A stretch of DNA of 64,000 bases from Onthophagus taurus (GCF_036711975.1 NC_091968.1:11346001-11410000), one strand, 5' to 3'. Positions 1 to 10,917 are shown, counted from the stretch's first letter. Notes: generated by a model not told the origin, from the sequence alone. A program made the numbers and translations.

Positions 1-943
1 CTATTAATTCCTGCCGGATAGCTCTTGATGGGCAAGTTGGGTGCATACGAGCATAATTGACAATTCGCTCATCTTCATCGGCAGTTGTTTTTCTTGGCAC
101 TACTCGTGTGCTCTTTAAACCCCTCTCGCCATTCAAAGCGCCTCGCCTTATCCATTTGTTTACCGTCCATCTCTACCAACAAAGCGAAAAATAGAACCAC
201 AAAGAATTTCATGTTTTTAAAAATAATTGAAGTAACCCTTTTGATTAATATATTCCATTATTCTTGGCAAATCAAAATGATTATTATAGAGCTCCTTAAA
301 ATACACCCAAGTTTCATTTAAAATCGGGCAAATTTTACTTCAAATTCACACAGATTTTATTGCCTTCTAAAAACAAAATTGATGGGAAGATCAAAAGCAC
401 AAAATTATTTTATTAAAAGTTAAACTATTGTATATTTACATTGTCAAAATAATTGTAATTGGTAGATGATAAAATCGGAATTAAGCTTACTATATAATCA
501 TAATATTCAAAATTATTCAATCTTACCGACAAATTCACTTGGTTGCAAATTTGATGAATGGGTATTCCGGCCTCGGCCAGAGCACATATTCGCAGTCTTT
601 GCGCAAAACTACTTTCCGGTTGACCTAACACCTTCATCGTGAATACTTAACACTAAATTATCACTACCTTAATACTCTAATTTAACACTACCAAAAGCAA
701 AAAAAACAAGAAACCGCTACGAAAAATAACAATAAATTAATACTATCTTAATATAAAAATAACGCAGTCGTAAGACTATCAAAATCAAATATAAAGAAGA
801 AAACGCTCAGCAAAAAATAGCAAAACACTATCAACAACCGCTCACGATCGCCAAAAGCAAAGTGATGTCCAAACGAAACTTAAAAGAATAAATACCATCA
901 AAAAATTTAAATTCTAGGTAATTGCGTTATCTCATTTTTTTAT
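1..943 (-). mobile_element. Tc1-like transposon, 5' half, cut by window edge
   Basis: This is the minus-strand copy of the Tc1-like element described at 1,250-3,160. Transposase exon 1 lies at 637-527 and the start of exon 2 at 172-1, with the same splice sites as the other copy. The element's 5' end appears to be near 943, where similarity to the other copy stops. The transposase start and N-terminal helix-turn-helix are present. The catalytic domain would lie outside the window, so I cannot say whether this copy is whole. Confidence 0.85.
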
Positions 944-2192
944 GACCATCGCAAACCCTTTGTAAAATCTTACCGCGCGACATTTAAAGAGACGGGGATG
1001 TTTCCCACAATTGGATGGTAACAGCTGACAAACTCTAAACGAAAATGAAAATAAATATTTTGTTGTATTTTATTATGAATGATTTAATTAAGGAATTCCG
1101 TAAAATTTTGACAGATAATAATTTTCAATCAAAAGGAAGCGTTACAATAATAATTACAATAAACTATTTTTAATATATTTTTAATACTTTTTTTTTAAAA
1201 TATTTATTATAACAATAAATAACATAAATAATAATAAATATAATAATAAATAAAAAAATGAGATAACGCAATTACCTAGAATTTAAATTTTTTGATGGTA
1301 TTTATTCTTTTAAGTTTCGTTTGGAAATCACTTTGCTTTTGGCGATCGTGAGCGGTTGTTGATAGTGTTTTGCTATTTTTTGCTGAGCGTTTTCTTCTTT
1401 ATATTTGATTTTGATAGTCTTACGACTGCGTTATTTTTATATTAAGATAGTATTAATTTATTGTTATTTTTCGTAGCGGTTTCTTGTTTTTTTTGCTTTT
1501 GGTAGTGTTAAATTAGAGTATTAAGGTAGTGATAATTTAGTGTTAAGTATTCACGATGAAGGTGTTAGGTCAACCGGAAAGTAGTTTTGCGCAAAGACTG
1601 CGAATATGTGCTCTGGCCGAGGCCGGAATACCCATTCATCAAATTTGCAACCAAGTGAATTTGTCGGTAAGATTGAATAATTTTGAATATTATGATTATA
1701 TAGTAAGCTTAATTCCGATTTTATCATCTACCAATTACAATTATTTTGACAATGTAAATATACAATAGTTTAACTTTTAATAAAATAATTTTGTGCTTTT
1801 GATCTTCCCATCAATTTTGTTTTTAGAAGGCAATAAAATCTGTGTGAATTTGAAGTAAAATTTGCCCGATTTTAAATGAAACTTGGGTGTATTTTAAGGA
1901 GCTCTATAATAATCATTTTGATTTGCCAAGAATAATGGAATATATTAATCAAAAGGGTTACTTCAATTATTTTTAAAAACATGAAATTCTTTGTGGTTCT
2001 ATTTTTCGCTTTGTTGGTAGAGATGGACGGTAAACAAATGGATAAGGCGAGGCGCTTTGAATGGCGAGAGGGGTTTAAAGAGCACACGAGTAGTGCCAAG
2101 AAAAACAACTGCCGATGAAGATGAGCGAATTGTCAATTATGCTCGTATGCACCCAACTTGCCCATCAAGAGCTATCCGGCAGGAATTAATAG
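1..2192. repeat. Near-perfect inverted repeat: 943-bp arms, 306-bp spacer
   Basis: Positions 1-943 are the reverse complement of 1,250-2,192 (each position p pairs with 2193-p). I found no indel and noticed one mismatch, near 868/1,325. The arms carry exon 1, intron 1 and part of exon 2 of the same Tc1-like transposase, so this is two copies of one transposon facing head to head. The left copy runs off the window start. The spacer 944-1,249 is AT-rich and holds no gene that I recognise. A transcript through both arms could form a long double-stranded RNA. Confidence 0.93.
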
Positions 2193-3160
2193 TCGACTGC
2201 TCCCTTCAAACTATTCGAAACCGTTTAAACGAGAATGGTATTTTAAAGTAATACATAGAAAATAGCAGAATGACTAAACAATTTTAATAATTTTATAGGT
2301 TTGCGGGCTAGAATACCGGCAGAAAAAATTCAGCTGTCACCCCAGAATGCCCAGCACAGATTGAGATTTTGTGACGAAAATATAAACCGGGATTGGCGAG
2401 GTGTCATATTTTCGGATGAAAAGACGTTTTTGTCATCCCAAAATTCGAAACAGCGAGTTTGGCGTCGTAGTGGGACGAGATATGACGCCGAAAATGTCGT
2501 TACGATGGCAACCAGTGGACGAGTCTCACTTGGTAAGCTCTAGAACCTTGTAACTACTCTATGATGATGATATCTGACGAATTACTACAATTACCACAAT
2601 AACTGTTTATCAGGTGTATGGGGTTGGATCAACGATGCCGGGCCTGGAGCGTTGGTTAAAGTTTCGCCCCCAACATTTACTGATCGGCATTATGTTGGGG
2701 TTTTGGAAGAAATTTTTATTCCAAGTGTGAGGGCAGTATATCCTGAGGATGAGGTGGAGGTTCTAACATTTATACAAGACAACAGCCCCATCCATACCGC
2801 TCGGTTAGTCGAGGAGTGGTTTCAAGACAATAATAACGTAGAACGATTAAAATGGCCCGATTTAAATCCCATTGAAGAGGTGTGGGGTTATATGGTACGC
2901 GGGTGGGAATTTGACGAACGATTTCGGGACCGAGCTATTTTAGAAGAATACGTTATGCGGAAATGGGATAGTCTTCGTGGCGGGGATTTATGTCAGCGAT
3001 TGGTCGACTCAATGACATCCCGATTAAAAGAATGTCAAAATAATAACGGGTTATACACCCATTATTAAATTTTGACATAACAAATTTTATTCATTATTAA
3101 GTAGGTATAATTTTTATTATTAAAGTGTTCTTAATATTTGATGAAATCTTTTTAATTTTT
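1250..3160 (+). mobile_element. Tc1-like transposon, right-hand copy
   Basis: The 5' boundary is set at 1,250, where identity with the opposing copy begins (TAAAAAAATGAGATAACGC). The body holds the four-exon transposase. I could not find the inverted copy of the 5' end after the stop at 3,068, so the 3' boundary near 3,160 is a guess and the 3' terminal repeat may be missing. Confidence 0.6.
1556..3068 (+). CDS. Tc1-like transposase, four exons
   Basis: A Tc1/mariner-superfamily DDE transposase acting in the nucleus on its own transposon ends. Exons 1,556-1,666, 2,021-2,237, 2,299-2,532 and 2,614-3,068 use GT-AG introns and join to 1,017 nt, a complete 338-aa frame, close to the usual Tc1 length of about 340. 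The N-terminus is a homeodomain-like helix-turn-helix (AQRLRICALAEAGIPIHQIC). A second DNA-binding segment containing TVNKWIRR lies across exon 2. The catalytic core shows Asp in VIFSDEKTF, Asp in FIQDNSPIH and Glu in LNPIEEVWG. The loop normally reading WP..SPDLNPIE is shortened to WPDLNPIE, leaving 31 residues between the last Asp and Glu instead of the usual 34, so activity is doubtful. Spliced introns are uncommon in Tc1 transposases. The family call is firm; the exon joins are inferred from frame and splice sites. Confidence 0.88.
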
Positions 3161-3484
3161 TCAATGCTGACCGACAAAACCAAGTGAGAAACAATAAGCG
3201 CATACCTGGCTGTGGTCCTCAAGACGAAAAAGATAAAACTCTTCATCCCGCGGGATGAAGAGTCCCTTCCAAAGCCGGTAAGTTGAGACAACCTTAATAA
3301 AATTAATATTAACCATCAATATTTTTTTTGTTGCAATTGAATCCTGGATATAACGACTTCCGCAGAAATCCGGGTGGTCCGGGAGAAGAGTTGAAGAATT
3401 GTAGTCCCACACTCCCGGCCGAAATACGATTTTTCCGACCCACGAACTATAGGCGCCATCAGTAGGCCGGGGTGCGTAAGGCAT
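3161..3484. other. GC-richer island of unknown nature with 26-bp palindrome
   Basis: This segment is clearly richer in G+C than its surroundings and is open in more than one frame on the minus strand. It contains a perfect 26-bp palindrome at 3,238-3,263 (half-site ACTCTTCATCCCG). On the plus strand a strong donor-like GTAAGT follows at about 3,283. I do not recognise the encoded peptides. It could be a fragment of a spliced cellular gene or of a mobile element. Confidence 0.3.
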
Positions 3485-3494
3485 TTTCCCGTAT

Positions 3495-3776
3495 GTGAAT
3501 AAGGTAATAAATTTTTTAACATTACTAAAGTGTACAAAAAATAAAAAGTTTATTGTTTACCCATTTACGATGAAGGTGAGAAATTATTGTAAAATTTTAA
3601 GACTTATTACAAAAAAAATATATCAACTCAAGAAAAAAAAATTCGTAAAAGCCTTATGTCAAAAATACGCAAAAAAATGTGAAGAAACGGTGCGTAAACG
3701 CATTAATGGTCGTAAATGGCTTGAAATTATTGAGACTTTCTATAATATTAAACGGTTAAAATGCCATTTTAAATGA
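3495..3776 (+). CDS. Hypothetical short lysine-rich ORF
   Basis: A 93-codon frame rich in Lys and Arg, with a possible internal start (MKVRNYCKIL) at about 3,570. I recognise no domain. The AT-rich composition makes a run of Lys, Ile and Asn codons likely by chance. No splice or promoter signal supports it. The stretch up to 4,100 shows nothing further. Confidence 0.12.
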   Translation: MNKVINFLTLLKCTKNKKFIVYPFTMKVRNYCKILRLITKKIYQLKKKKFVKALCQKYAKKCEETVRKRINGRKWLEIIETFYNIKRLKCHFK

Positions 3777-4104
3777 GATTAGAAAAAAAATATTACTAAT
3801 GGAAATTAAGAGACGATTTTTACATCGAATTTTAACTAAATTCTTTAACTTTACAAAGATATACAGTACAGAAACGTATTTAAAATTAAGAAACAATTTT
3901 TTTCACTTATTAAAGTTCAATTATTTTATTTTAATGAATATATTTGACTATTTTAGGAATTTTTAAAATTGACTACGTCATAACATTGGTACAGTTATTT
4001 GAATTGTAAAAACGAAATTGTGTATTTTTGTTCGAATCCAAGGCGCGCTCGACTTTAAGCTGGCATCAGGCGCCCGGCACTTCAGGGTTGAAGAGACGAC
4101 AAGG

Positions 4105-4689
4105 CTAGAGCAAAGGTTCGAGAGAAAATGAGTACGCCCCTCCAGTCTTCGATTCTTCGGCCGTACTCGGCAAAGCGACCGTGCGGGGGATTTGTTTTCT
4201 GTCCCTTACGCCATGTAGTAAATAAGGTTTGGCCGATAGTACATTATTCCTACGACTGTATTGGTCCAACTCGTCAACTTTTTTGGCACATTCCATCCTT
4301 ATCTCACCATTCTCCTTCCTCAAATCAACTACACCCATACCTCGCTATACGGCCGCTCTTTATGCAGCATTTCGCTATAGCGGCCCTCTTTAATTAAGGC
4401 ACGTTTTCGATTTACGGCCTAAAATATTTCGCTATAACGTCAAAAAAAACTTTTTTTCGATGTATTAGAATAATTGATCCCATCTAGGCCGTAAAGCGAG
4501 GTATGGGTGTACTTCCGCATTTAAAACCTTAATTTTTTCTTCATACTTATTGATAACAACTTGTAATTGTTTGTCCACTATGGTCGTAATTGCGAGAGTA
4601 ATCTGTTCTAATTGTAAGATTTCCCTCGTTTGAAATACCTCGACAATAATTTCTTCTATCTCCGTTGTTTGTGATCGCGATAAAACCAT
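4105..4689 (-). pseudogene. Non-LTR retrotransposon ORF1 fragment split by a MITE
   Basis: On the minus strand the frame opens at 4,689 with MVLSRSQTTEIEEI and runs to residues KVLNAE. It is interrupted by a MITE (4,332-4,509) and resumes as VDLRKENGEIRMECAKKVDE followed by LDQYSRRNNV. That coiled-coil plus YSRRNNV signature is typical of the RNA-binding ORF1 protein of insect non-LTR retrotransposons. Skipping the MITE and one TA restores the frame across the junction. Sequence after NNV no longer fits the family, so the copy is also truncated there. No ORF2 follows. Confidence 0.7.
4332..4509. mobile_element. 178-bp MITE with TA target duplication
   Basis: The ends are inverted repeats (CACCCATACCTCGCTATACG on the left, CACCCATACCTCGCTTTACG reading in from the right) flanked by TA on both sides (4,330-4,331 and 4,510-4,511). 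It carries no coding sequence. It sits inside the ORF1 fragment, whose reading frame gives independent proof of the insertion boundaries. The TA duplication and end style suggest a Tc1/mariner or pogo/Tigger derivative. Confidence 0.88.
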
Positions 4690-5635
4690 GATGTGGTAGA
4701 TTTATAAATTTAAGATTAAATAAGATGAGAATAAAAGAAAGGGAATTTGAAGCACTGCACTATCACACACAGATTAGTATGCGGTATCACTTGTGTACTG
4801 GGAACTTTTTGATAAGACACAACTTGTTTTAATTTAATAAACGATCAGAGCCACAACATGCGTGCCATCTACTCGATCGCCATGTTTTCAATGTCTAGGA
4901 CAGTCTAGGAGTAGCTGTAATAAATAGAAAGCCAAAGCGAAGTAATCTCGGAGAAACATAAACACCTATAGAATCGTCAAGCATTGGAGAATTAAATTTA
5001 TTGACACTCTGATGCCCATCAGGGCCTCCTCAACCTCAATCCTGTCAAACTGCATCTGGCTCAAAGGAAGGGCATCCGTTTCCACACAATCTCGAAGAAT
5101 GAGCATACTTCGACACCGTCACCGACAACAGTGTAGAAGGACTGACATCCGCACGCTTCTGCTTAAACTTAGTAAAAGCCCAAAAACCTTTGGATTAGAT
5201 TGGATATTGCTTTCAACTCTTCTGACATGCTCCATGTAATTAAGATGGATTAGATACTTCGTAGGACTCCTTAGAATTGAAAAAGGAGGGTAGTCAAGTC
5301 GGTTGTCAAAACGTTTCTATTTACAGTGCGCCCTCCTTTTCTCTCAAATTGTTTTAATGGTTTTTAATCAAATAAAAACAGTTTAAACCTTTATCACGTA
5401 ACGAAACTAATTTTGTAATAGTAATTTTAACCTATTAATAAAATCATTTAGTTATAAAGGAATTAGTAATTGTAGATAATCGATAATGAGTAGAAGTCAT
5501 TAATGATTAACTCCCGAAATATTTGGACACCTTTAAACATTAACTTTTGGTGACCACACAGTTTTCTGTAACTGTTAAATTTAAAGGGCAATGCGGTTGC
5601 TGGTTTTCACGTGATCGCCGCATGGTCGGTCTTTA
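4690..5635. other. Gene-free AT-rich stretch
   Basis: I see no recognisable gene or repeat. Short frames here (for example 5,012-5,239) have no family resemblance. Confidence 0.5.
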
Positions 5636-5639
5636 CAGG

Positions 5640-5680
5640 TCATATAAGCATCCATCGAGTATTTCGTCTGCCAGTAGACT
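5640..5680 (+). promoter_or_regulatory. Possible core promoter of the peroxidase gene
   Basis: A TATA-like CATATAAG at about 5,641-5,648 is followed about 30 bases later by an initiator-like GCCAGTAG near 5,671. This is about 250 bases upstream of the start codon. A first non-coding exon ending ATGAGA|GTAAGT at 5,782 and an acceptor TTTCAG at 5,910 fit the spacing. The call rests on sequence motifs only. Confidence 0.4.
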
Positions 5681-5923
5681 TTATAAACGAGTTATAAGCG
5701 TATCTAACTCGTAACATAACTATTTAATAATATTAATTCAATTTTTACAATATAAATTAGTGTTAAAAAAAGTTTAATGAGAGTAAGTTGTTTTTATTAC
5801 GAGAAAATCTTTAAAAAAGATCAAAATGTTATCGTTTCGTTCAATAATTATTACAAAATTAGGTCTATTTCTTCTCTTAAAAATAAACATTCTTGTTATT
5901 TGCCTTTCAGAAACGTCTCTGAT

Positions 5924-8379
5924 ATGACCATGGATTATTACTTGATTCCGTTAATATCGCTTAGTTTATTATTATCCAGCATTGCTTCTAGTGATAATTT
6001 AAACAATGGTATGTATTTGTTTGATTATTTAATTGTTTCGTTCATAACAAAATGATTTTAGATACATTTAAAAATGTTCAAATATCGCAAGATGAATTAC
6101 AAGACACGATAGATTTCGCTAAATTAATTTTGGGGAAATCTGAGAATTTAGAAACAAGATTAAATTGGGCTGGGGTCAATTTAAAAAAAACTAATTTGGA
6201 ATTTAAACTTTTTTTGCAAAATGCTCCCGATCAGGATGCTTTAAACCAAGCTTATTACGCCTATCTTATTAAATTAACAACAAACCAACTAAAACAAACA
6301 TTATGTAGAAGGTAAATATTTAATAATTAAATTTTGTTTGTGGCTAACTTCACTAAATTAAAATTTTCTACTTTATCGATATGTCAAATTTAATAAAACT
6401 AACCTATTTAAAATTTAAATTTATCTTATTTTTTTAGATTGAATCTTGTTCATAAAAACGAAGAATGTTTAAATCTTTTATCAACGATAAAACTCGACGA
6501 ATATATTCCGTATTGCTCAATTCGTTCAGAAAATATAAATAACACCTGCTTAAATAATCCAATTTATCGGTCGATTGATGGAAGTTGTAACCACAAAAAT
6601 AATCCGATTAAAGGTAAAAGTCAAACAGCTTATAAACGCTTGGTTAATTCAACGATATATTGGGATGGTCTTGAATTCATCACATCTTCGTATTTATCAC
6701 CAAGAAAAATCTCCTTGGATTTATTTCAAAATCAAAATAATCTTGATGGAAGATTCACTTTTAGTTTAATTGAATGGGCAGAGTTTATTTTCAACGATTT
6801 ATTTCATACCGTTTCAAGAAAAATGGGTAATTACTTTTAAAAACATTAAATTTTTTTTAAATATTTTTTTTTAGTGCATAACTCCAAAAATATTACTTGT
6901 TGTGCCCCCGATGGTTATAAACTCCCCCCTAGACATCAACACCCGTTTTGTTTACCAATAGAAATCCCAGATAACGACGATTTCTATTCAAAATTTAACA
7001 TAAAATGTCTTTCATATGTAAGATCTCTACCTGCAATATCAGATGATTGCACTTTAGGTCGAATAGAGCAAGTAAATACCCAAAAGAATTACATAAAATA
7101 AAAATTAATTCTTTTAATGTTTAGATGAATCAAGCGACGCATTACTTGGATGCTTCAAATATTTATGGAAGTGATTCAAAAAAGTCGCATGATTTACGAA
7201 TACACAAAGACGGATTTTTAAAATTCCAAGTTAATAATGGAATGTTTTTACCATTTACTAATTCAAATGAAATGTGTAATTCAACTTGTTTTGATGGGGC
7301 CGAACCAAGATTAAATTCCCAACCTTTATTAACAACTTTACATACTTTATTTTTACGCGAACACAATCGTATCGCAAAAGAATTAAAAAACATAAATCAA
7401 GATTGGAACGATAACGAGCTATTCGAAGAAACAAGAAGGATTGTCATCGCTGAAATACAACGTATTACTTACAAAGAGTTTTTGCCTATTATTTTAGGCG
7501 AAAACTTTTATAAAAAAACGATTAATGATAATTTAGAAAAGCAATTTGACGAAGATGTTGATCCGAGAGTTAGTAATAGTTTTGCAACAGCCGCGTCTAA
7601 ATTCTTTATAACTGCGTACGATGAAACAATTAATTTATACGATGAAAATAATAACCTTAATGAAAAAATTGATTTGAAAAAAATTTTTGGGGAAGAATTT
7701 TTAATGGATATTAAAAATTTTGATAAGTTTTTGATGACACTTTCAAACCAGCCGATTCAAAGAGTCGATTTATATGTTCCAAATGATATAAAAAATCATT
7801 TCCTTGAAAAAAACAATTACGGCTTAGATTTTATAAGTTTAATAATTCAAAGAGGACGTGATCACGGTTTATTACCTTACACTAACTACAGGGAACTTTG
7901 TGGATTAAAAGAAGTTAATACTTTTGATGATTTGTACCCGTTAATATCGAATGAAACCATAAAAAATTTAATGAAACTCTACAACAACCCAAAAAAAATT
8001 GATTTATTCGTTGGGGGAGTTGCAGAAACAAGTTATCCGGATGGAATTTTAGGACCTACATTTTCTTGTATCATTGCCGACCAATTTCTAAGATCACAAA
8101 GAGGTGATAAATATTTTTATACGAATAAAAATCAACCAAAACCGTTCACGCACGATCAATTAAAAGAAATTGAAAATGTGAGTTTAGCCGGGATATTTTG
8201 TGTTAATAGCAACATTAAAAAAATTCAAAGGAACGTTTTTAAGATGACCGATTTTGGGTAAGATTAAAATGTTGATTTTCGAAGAAGCTAATTTTTTTTA
8301 TTTTAGGAATGAGAAAGTGGATTGTTCTGAAATACCAAAGATTAATTTGGAGTATTGGAGTGAAAATATGATATTTTAA
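5924..8379 (+). CDS. Secreted animal heme peroxidase homologue, predicted catalytically inactive
   Basis: Exons 5,924-6,008, 6,062-6,311, 6,438-6,826, 6,875-7,071, 7,125-8,257 and 8,307-8,379 have GT-AG introns and sum to 2,127 nt, an unbroken 708-aa frame. A 5'UTR intron (5,783-5,910) precedes the start; the upstream ATG at 5,777 meets a stop after splicing. Residues 1-23 (MTMDYYLIPLISLSLLLSSI...) are a signal peptide. Family marks include RSIDGSCN (156-163), the Ca-binding loop YLDASNIYGSD (314-324), REHNRIA (385-391), RRIVIAEIQ, IQRGRDHGL and ILGPTFSCIIADQFL. Active animal peroxidases have W-G-Q-F-x-D-H-D at the distal heme side; here it is W-A-E-F-I-F-N-D (225-232). The proximal ligand motif AFRFGH is ASKFFI, with Ile469 at the His position. 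Enzymes of this family oxidise substrates with peroxide, as in chorion or cuticle cross-linking. This copy is inferred to have lost heme chemistry while keeping its fold and secretion. Confidence 0.92.
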
Positions 8380-8403
8380 AAGATTTATACCGAGAATTTC
8401 ATA

Positions 8404-8460
8404 TACAGAGTGTCCATTATGTATGGAATATAGTATACAATGTGTCAATTGTCTGGAATA
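8404..8460. repeat. Repeat fragment shared with 22,560-22,620
   Basis: The stretch beginning CAGAGTGTCCATTATGTATG matches, in inverse orientation, sequence at 22,570-22,610 that interrupts a non-LTR reverse transcriptase. The CAGNGTGTCC start resembles the end of a TA-inserting transposon. A possible poly(A) signal for the peroxidase gene (AATAAA) lies just after it, near 8,507. Confidence 0.45.
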
Positions 8461-8752
8461 TAACCAATAACTTCGCCATTTGTGGTTTTAAAGAGAAATG
8501 TTTTAAATAAAAAATTCTTTATTAATTGTGGGGCCTTTCTTTGGCGATATTTGCTTGTTTGCATTGTTTTTTGTTTCGTTGCTATGGCAACCAACACTGT
8601 TATTTTAAATTGACTGGATAGATTTTTTTTGCATATTTTGGTAGAAGATAAATCCCTAAGGATGACCTTGATGAACATATCAAATCATATGGTTGTATAA
8701 GAAAAAAATTGTTTAAATGTAAAAAAATTGACAGTTTAAAGAATTTAGACAA

Positions 8753-8977
8753 CCTAAGCCTTGACGTCACAGAGATGGGCGGAGCTTATACTGACTCCAA
8801 ACATTTTCGTTGCTAACGATAAATCGCCATATGCAATTTTTCAATTAGTGTTAAAATAAAATAAAGTGACATTTTAATTGACATTTTTATAGCGATTTAT
8901 TATTACCAACTGTGGTTAGCAATGAAATTCTTTAGAGTTTATATAAGCTCCGCCCATCTCTGTGACGTCAGACTTAG
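8753..8977. mobile_element. MITE with long terminal inverted repeats carrying TGACGTCA
   Basis: The left end (CCTAAGCCTTGACGTCACAG and on to GGGCGGAGCTTATA) matches the inverted right end (CCTAAGTCTGACGTCACAG...) over about 37 bp. The centre is AT-rich and non-coding. I could not define a target duplication. Each arm contains a TGACGTCA (CRE-type) palindrome and a GGGCGG box, so the element could bring transcription factor sites next to the peroxidase gene. That is speculative. Confidence 0.75.
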
Positions 8978-9000
8978 GCACTCTGTTACACCTAGTTGAG

Positions 9001-10917
9001 ATAATAATAATAATAATAATAATACTTTATTGAGCTTCTCAATTACAGTAATAAAGTAACAGTATCCTTTACATTAAATGTGCTCAATATGAGTTAGTTC
9101 GGTTTTCACCGTTCTTCCACTAACCCATCACAACGAAAAAAAAAAAAACAAAAAGAAAAACAAAACAACGATTTCAATTACATAACCGTAATCGCACTGT
9201 AATATACATACATTATAACCTAATAAATCTACCGATGCAAACAAAAGAAAAATATGAAATATGTCGCTCCCTCCCACTTCTACAGATTCCCGTGTCCCTG
9301 TATTAACACTGTCCTTAATCGCCTCTTAAACTGCCACTCAGACGAGCACACTCGAACACTCATAATAACATTAAATATTTTACTAATTTGATAGGTAAAA
9401 CTGTTTTTAAAGAATTCAGTTCTGTGTATGGGCGGCGTTATCGTACCTTTAAATCTTATATTAAGATTGTGCACGTCCGAGCGGAAGGTAATTTTATCAT
9501 ACAAATATGTAGGTTTCTCCTTGGTGACCACATTGCGAAACAACAATGCCGAATGCGCCAAATGTCGCGACTACATGTCCATCCAGCCGATTTCCGACAG
9601 TTTACTACTTACATGGTCCCTTCGCCTCAACCCAAACAATAGTCTTATACAGGAGTTTTGAACTGTTTGAATCTTAATAATACAAGCAATCCGCAAAATT
9701 AGTACGATACGATTACTATGTGACAGCATAGTGTCACATAGTAATCGTTTAGTTGTTCTATTGATGTACTCTCGGTTGCAATAAATCAATTTCAATGACG
9801 CATATGCTTTTTGTACACACTTATTAACATGAGAATCAAACTTTAAATTTTCGTCAAGAATTACTCCTAAATCTTTTGCTGATTTACTAATTATCAATTG
9901 CTTACTGTTGATTTCAATTTTGATTTTATTTTGTAATTTAATTTTAAGTTTTCTGGGACCAAACAGCATTAATTCTGTTTTTTGCGGGCCCCTCGGAAAC
10001 CCGTACCAATCTTTGCAAGTCTTCATTAATTTTTGCGCACGCCACATCCACCTCCGATTCAGTGAATGAATGGTATATTTGTGTGTCGTCAGCATACCAA
10101 TGGGCACTGCAATACCGAATTCTGTCTTTGAATTGACTTGTATATACTATACAACAAGGGCGGCTTAGAAAAGCAACCATTTGTTACGACTTGCTGTTCC
10201 CTATCAGACAAGTAACTCATCAAAAGACCTACTGCTGGTTGACTCACCCCAATATGATACAAAATTGAGGACAACATTTTATGATTCATCCTGTCAAATG
10301 CCTTCAAATAATCAAGCAACACACAGTACCGTTACTTTACCGCTATCGGACGCCCTCAGTACATCATCCACTATGTTAAGCAAAGCCGTAGCGCAGCCAT
10401 AACCCGCTCTGAAACCAGATTGCGTTTCTGGCAACAATTTATGTTTGTGAACAAACGCCTGGAGCTGCTCACACATAATTTTCTCCAGCACCTTAGACAA
10501 CACTAGTAGAATGCTAATCGGACGTAAATCAGCAAATGAATCTGGCTTTTTTTTCTTTGGTAATGGAACTATTTTCGCCTTTTTCCAAGCGTCTGGAAAT
10601 CGACCGTCCGACAAACAGCAATTAACTATGTCTTTATTTTGAGGTATTATGTGAGGGCAACAGTAATTAATCATTTTAATATTAAGTCCATCTAATCCTG
10701 TGGCGTTGCTTCTTATGCAGTTAATAACTTCCTCTATTTTAGCATCACTGACACATTCAAAATTGAAAATATGTTTTGTGACTACATTATTCATATAAGA
10801 TTGATATAGATCTCTGTCAATGTCCCCATTCAGAGGAGCTATATTTGTGAAATAGTTGTTAATTTGATCCGAGTCAGCAAGCTGCTCAGGAATACTGTCA
10901 GTTGTGCGAGTTAAAAT
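9001..10917 (-). pseudogene. Non-LTR retrotransposon A (jockey/CR1-like), 3' part of ORF2
   Basis: Minus-strand reverse transcriptase, broken into frames 10,794-10,312, 10,322-10,089, 10,107-9,571 and 9,561-9,280. Visible motifs are WKKAKIVPLPKK, SDLRPIS-like FADLRPISIL, ETQSGFRAGYGC, LLDYLKAFDRMNHK, AHWYADDTQIY and KSAKDLGVILDENLKFDSHV. The active-site YADD is present, so the breaks are in frame rather than in the core motif. The 3' end is a (TAT)n tail at 9,001-9,021 next to a TTTATTG sequence, as expected for a minus-strand insertion. It is 5' truncated at 10,917 by, or next to, element B. Confidence 0.88.

Noticed and set aside
1872-2108. 78-codon frame antisense to the Tc1 transposase, with an identical twin at 85-321
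   Set aside because: Shadow of intron 1 and exon 2 of the transposase; it is duplicated only because the element is.
5777-6055. 92-codon frame beginning upstream of the peroxidase signal peptide
   Set aside because: It contains a clear 5'UTR intron (GTAAGT at 5,783 to TTTCAG at 5,910). After splicing the upstream ATG meets a stop within six codons, and the ATG at 5,924 gives a proper signal peptide.
7163-7393. 76-codon minus-strand frame in peroxidase exon 5
   Set aside because: Antisense shadow of conserved peroxidase coding sequence.
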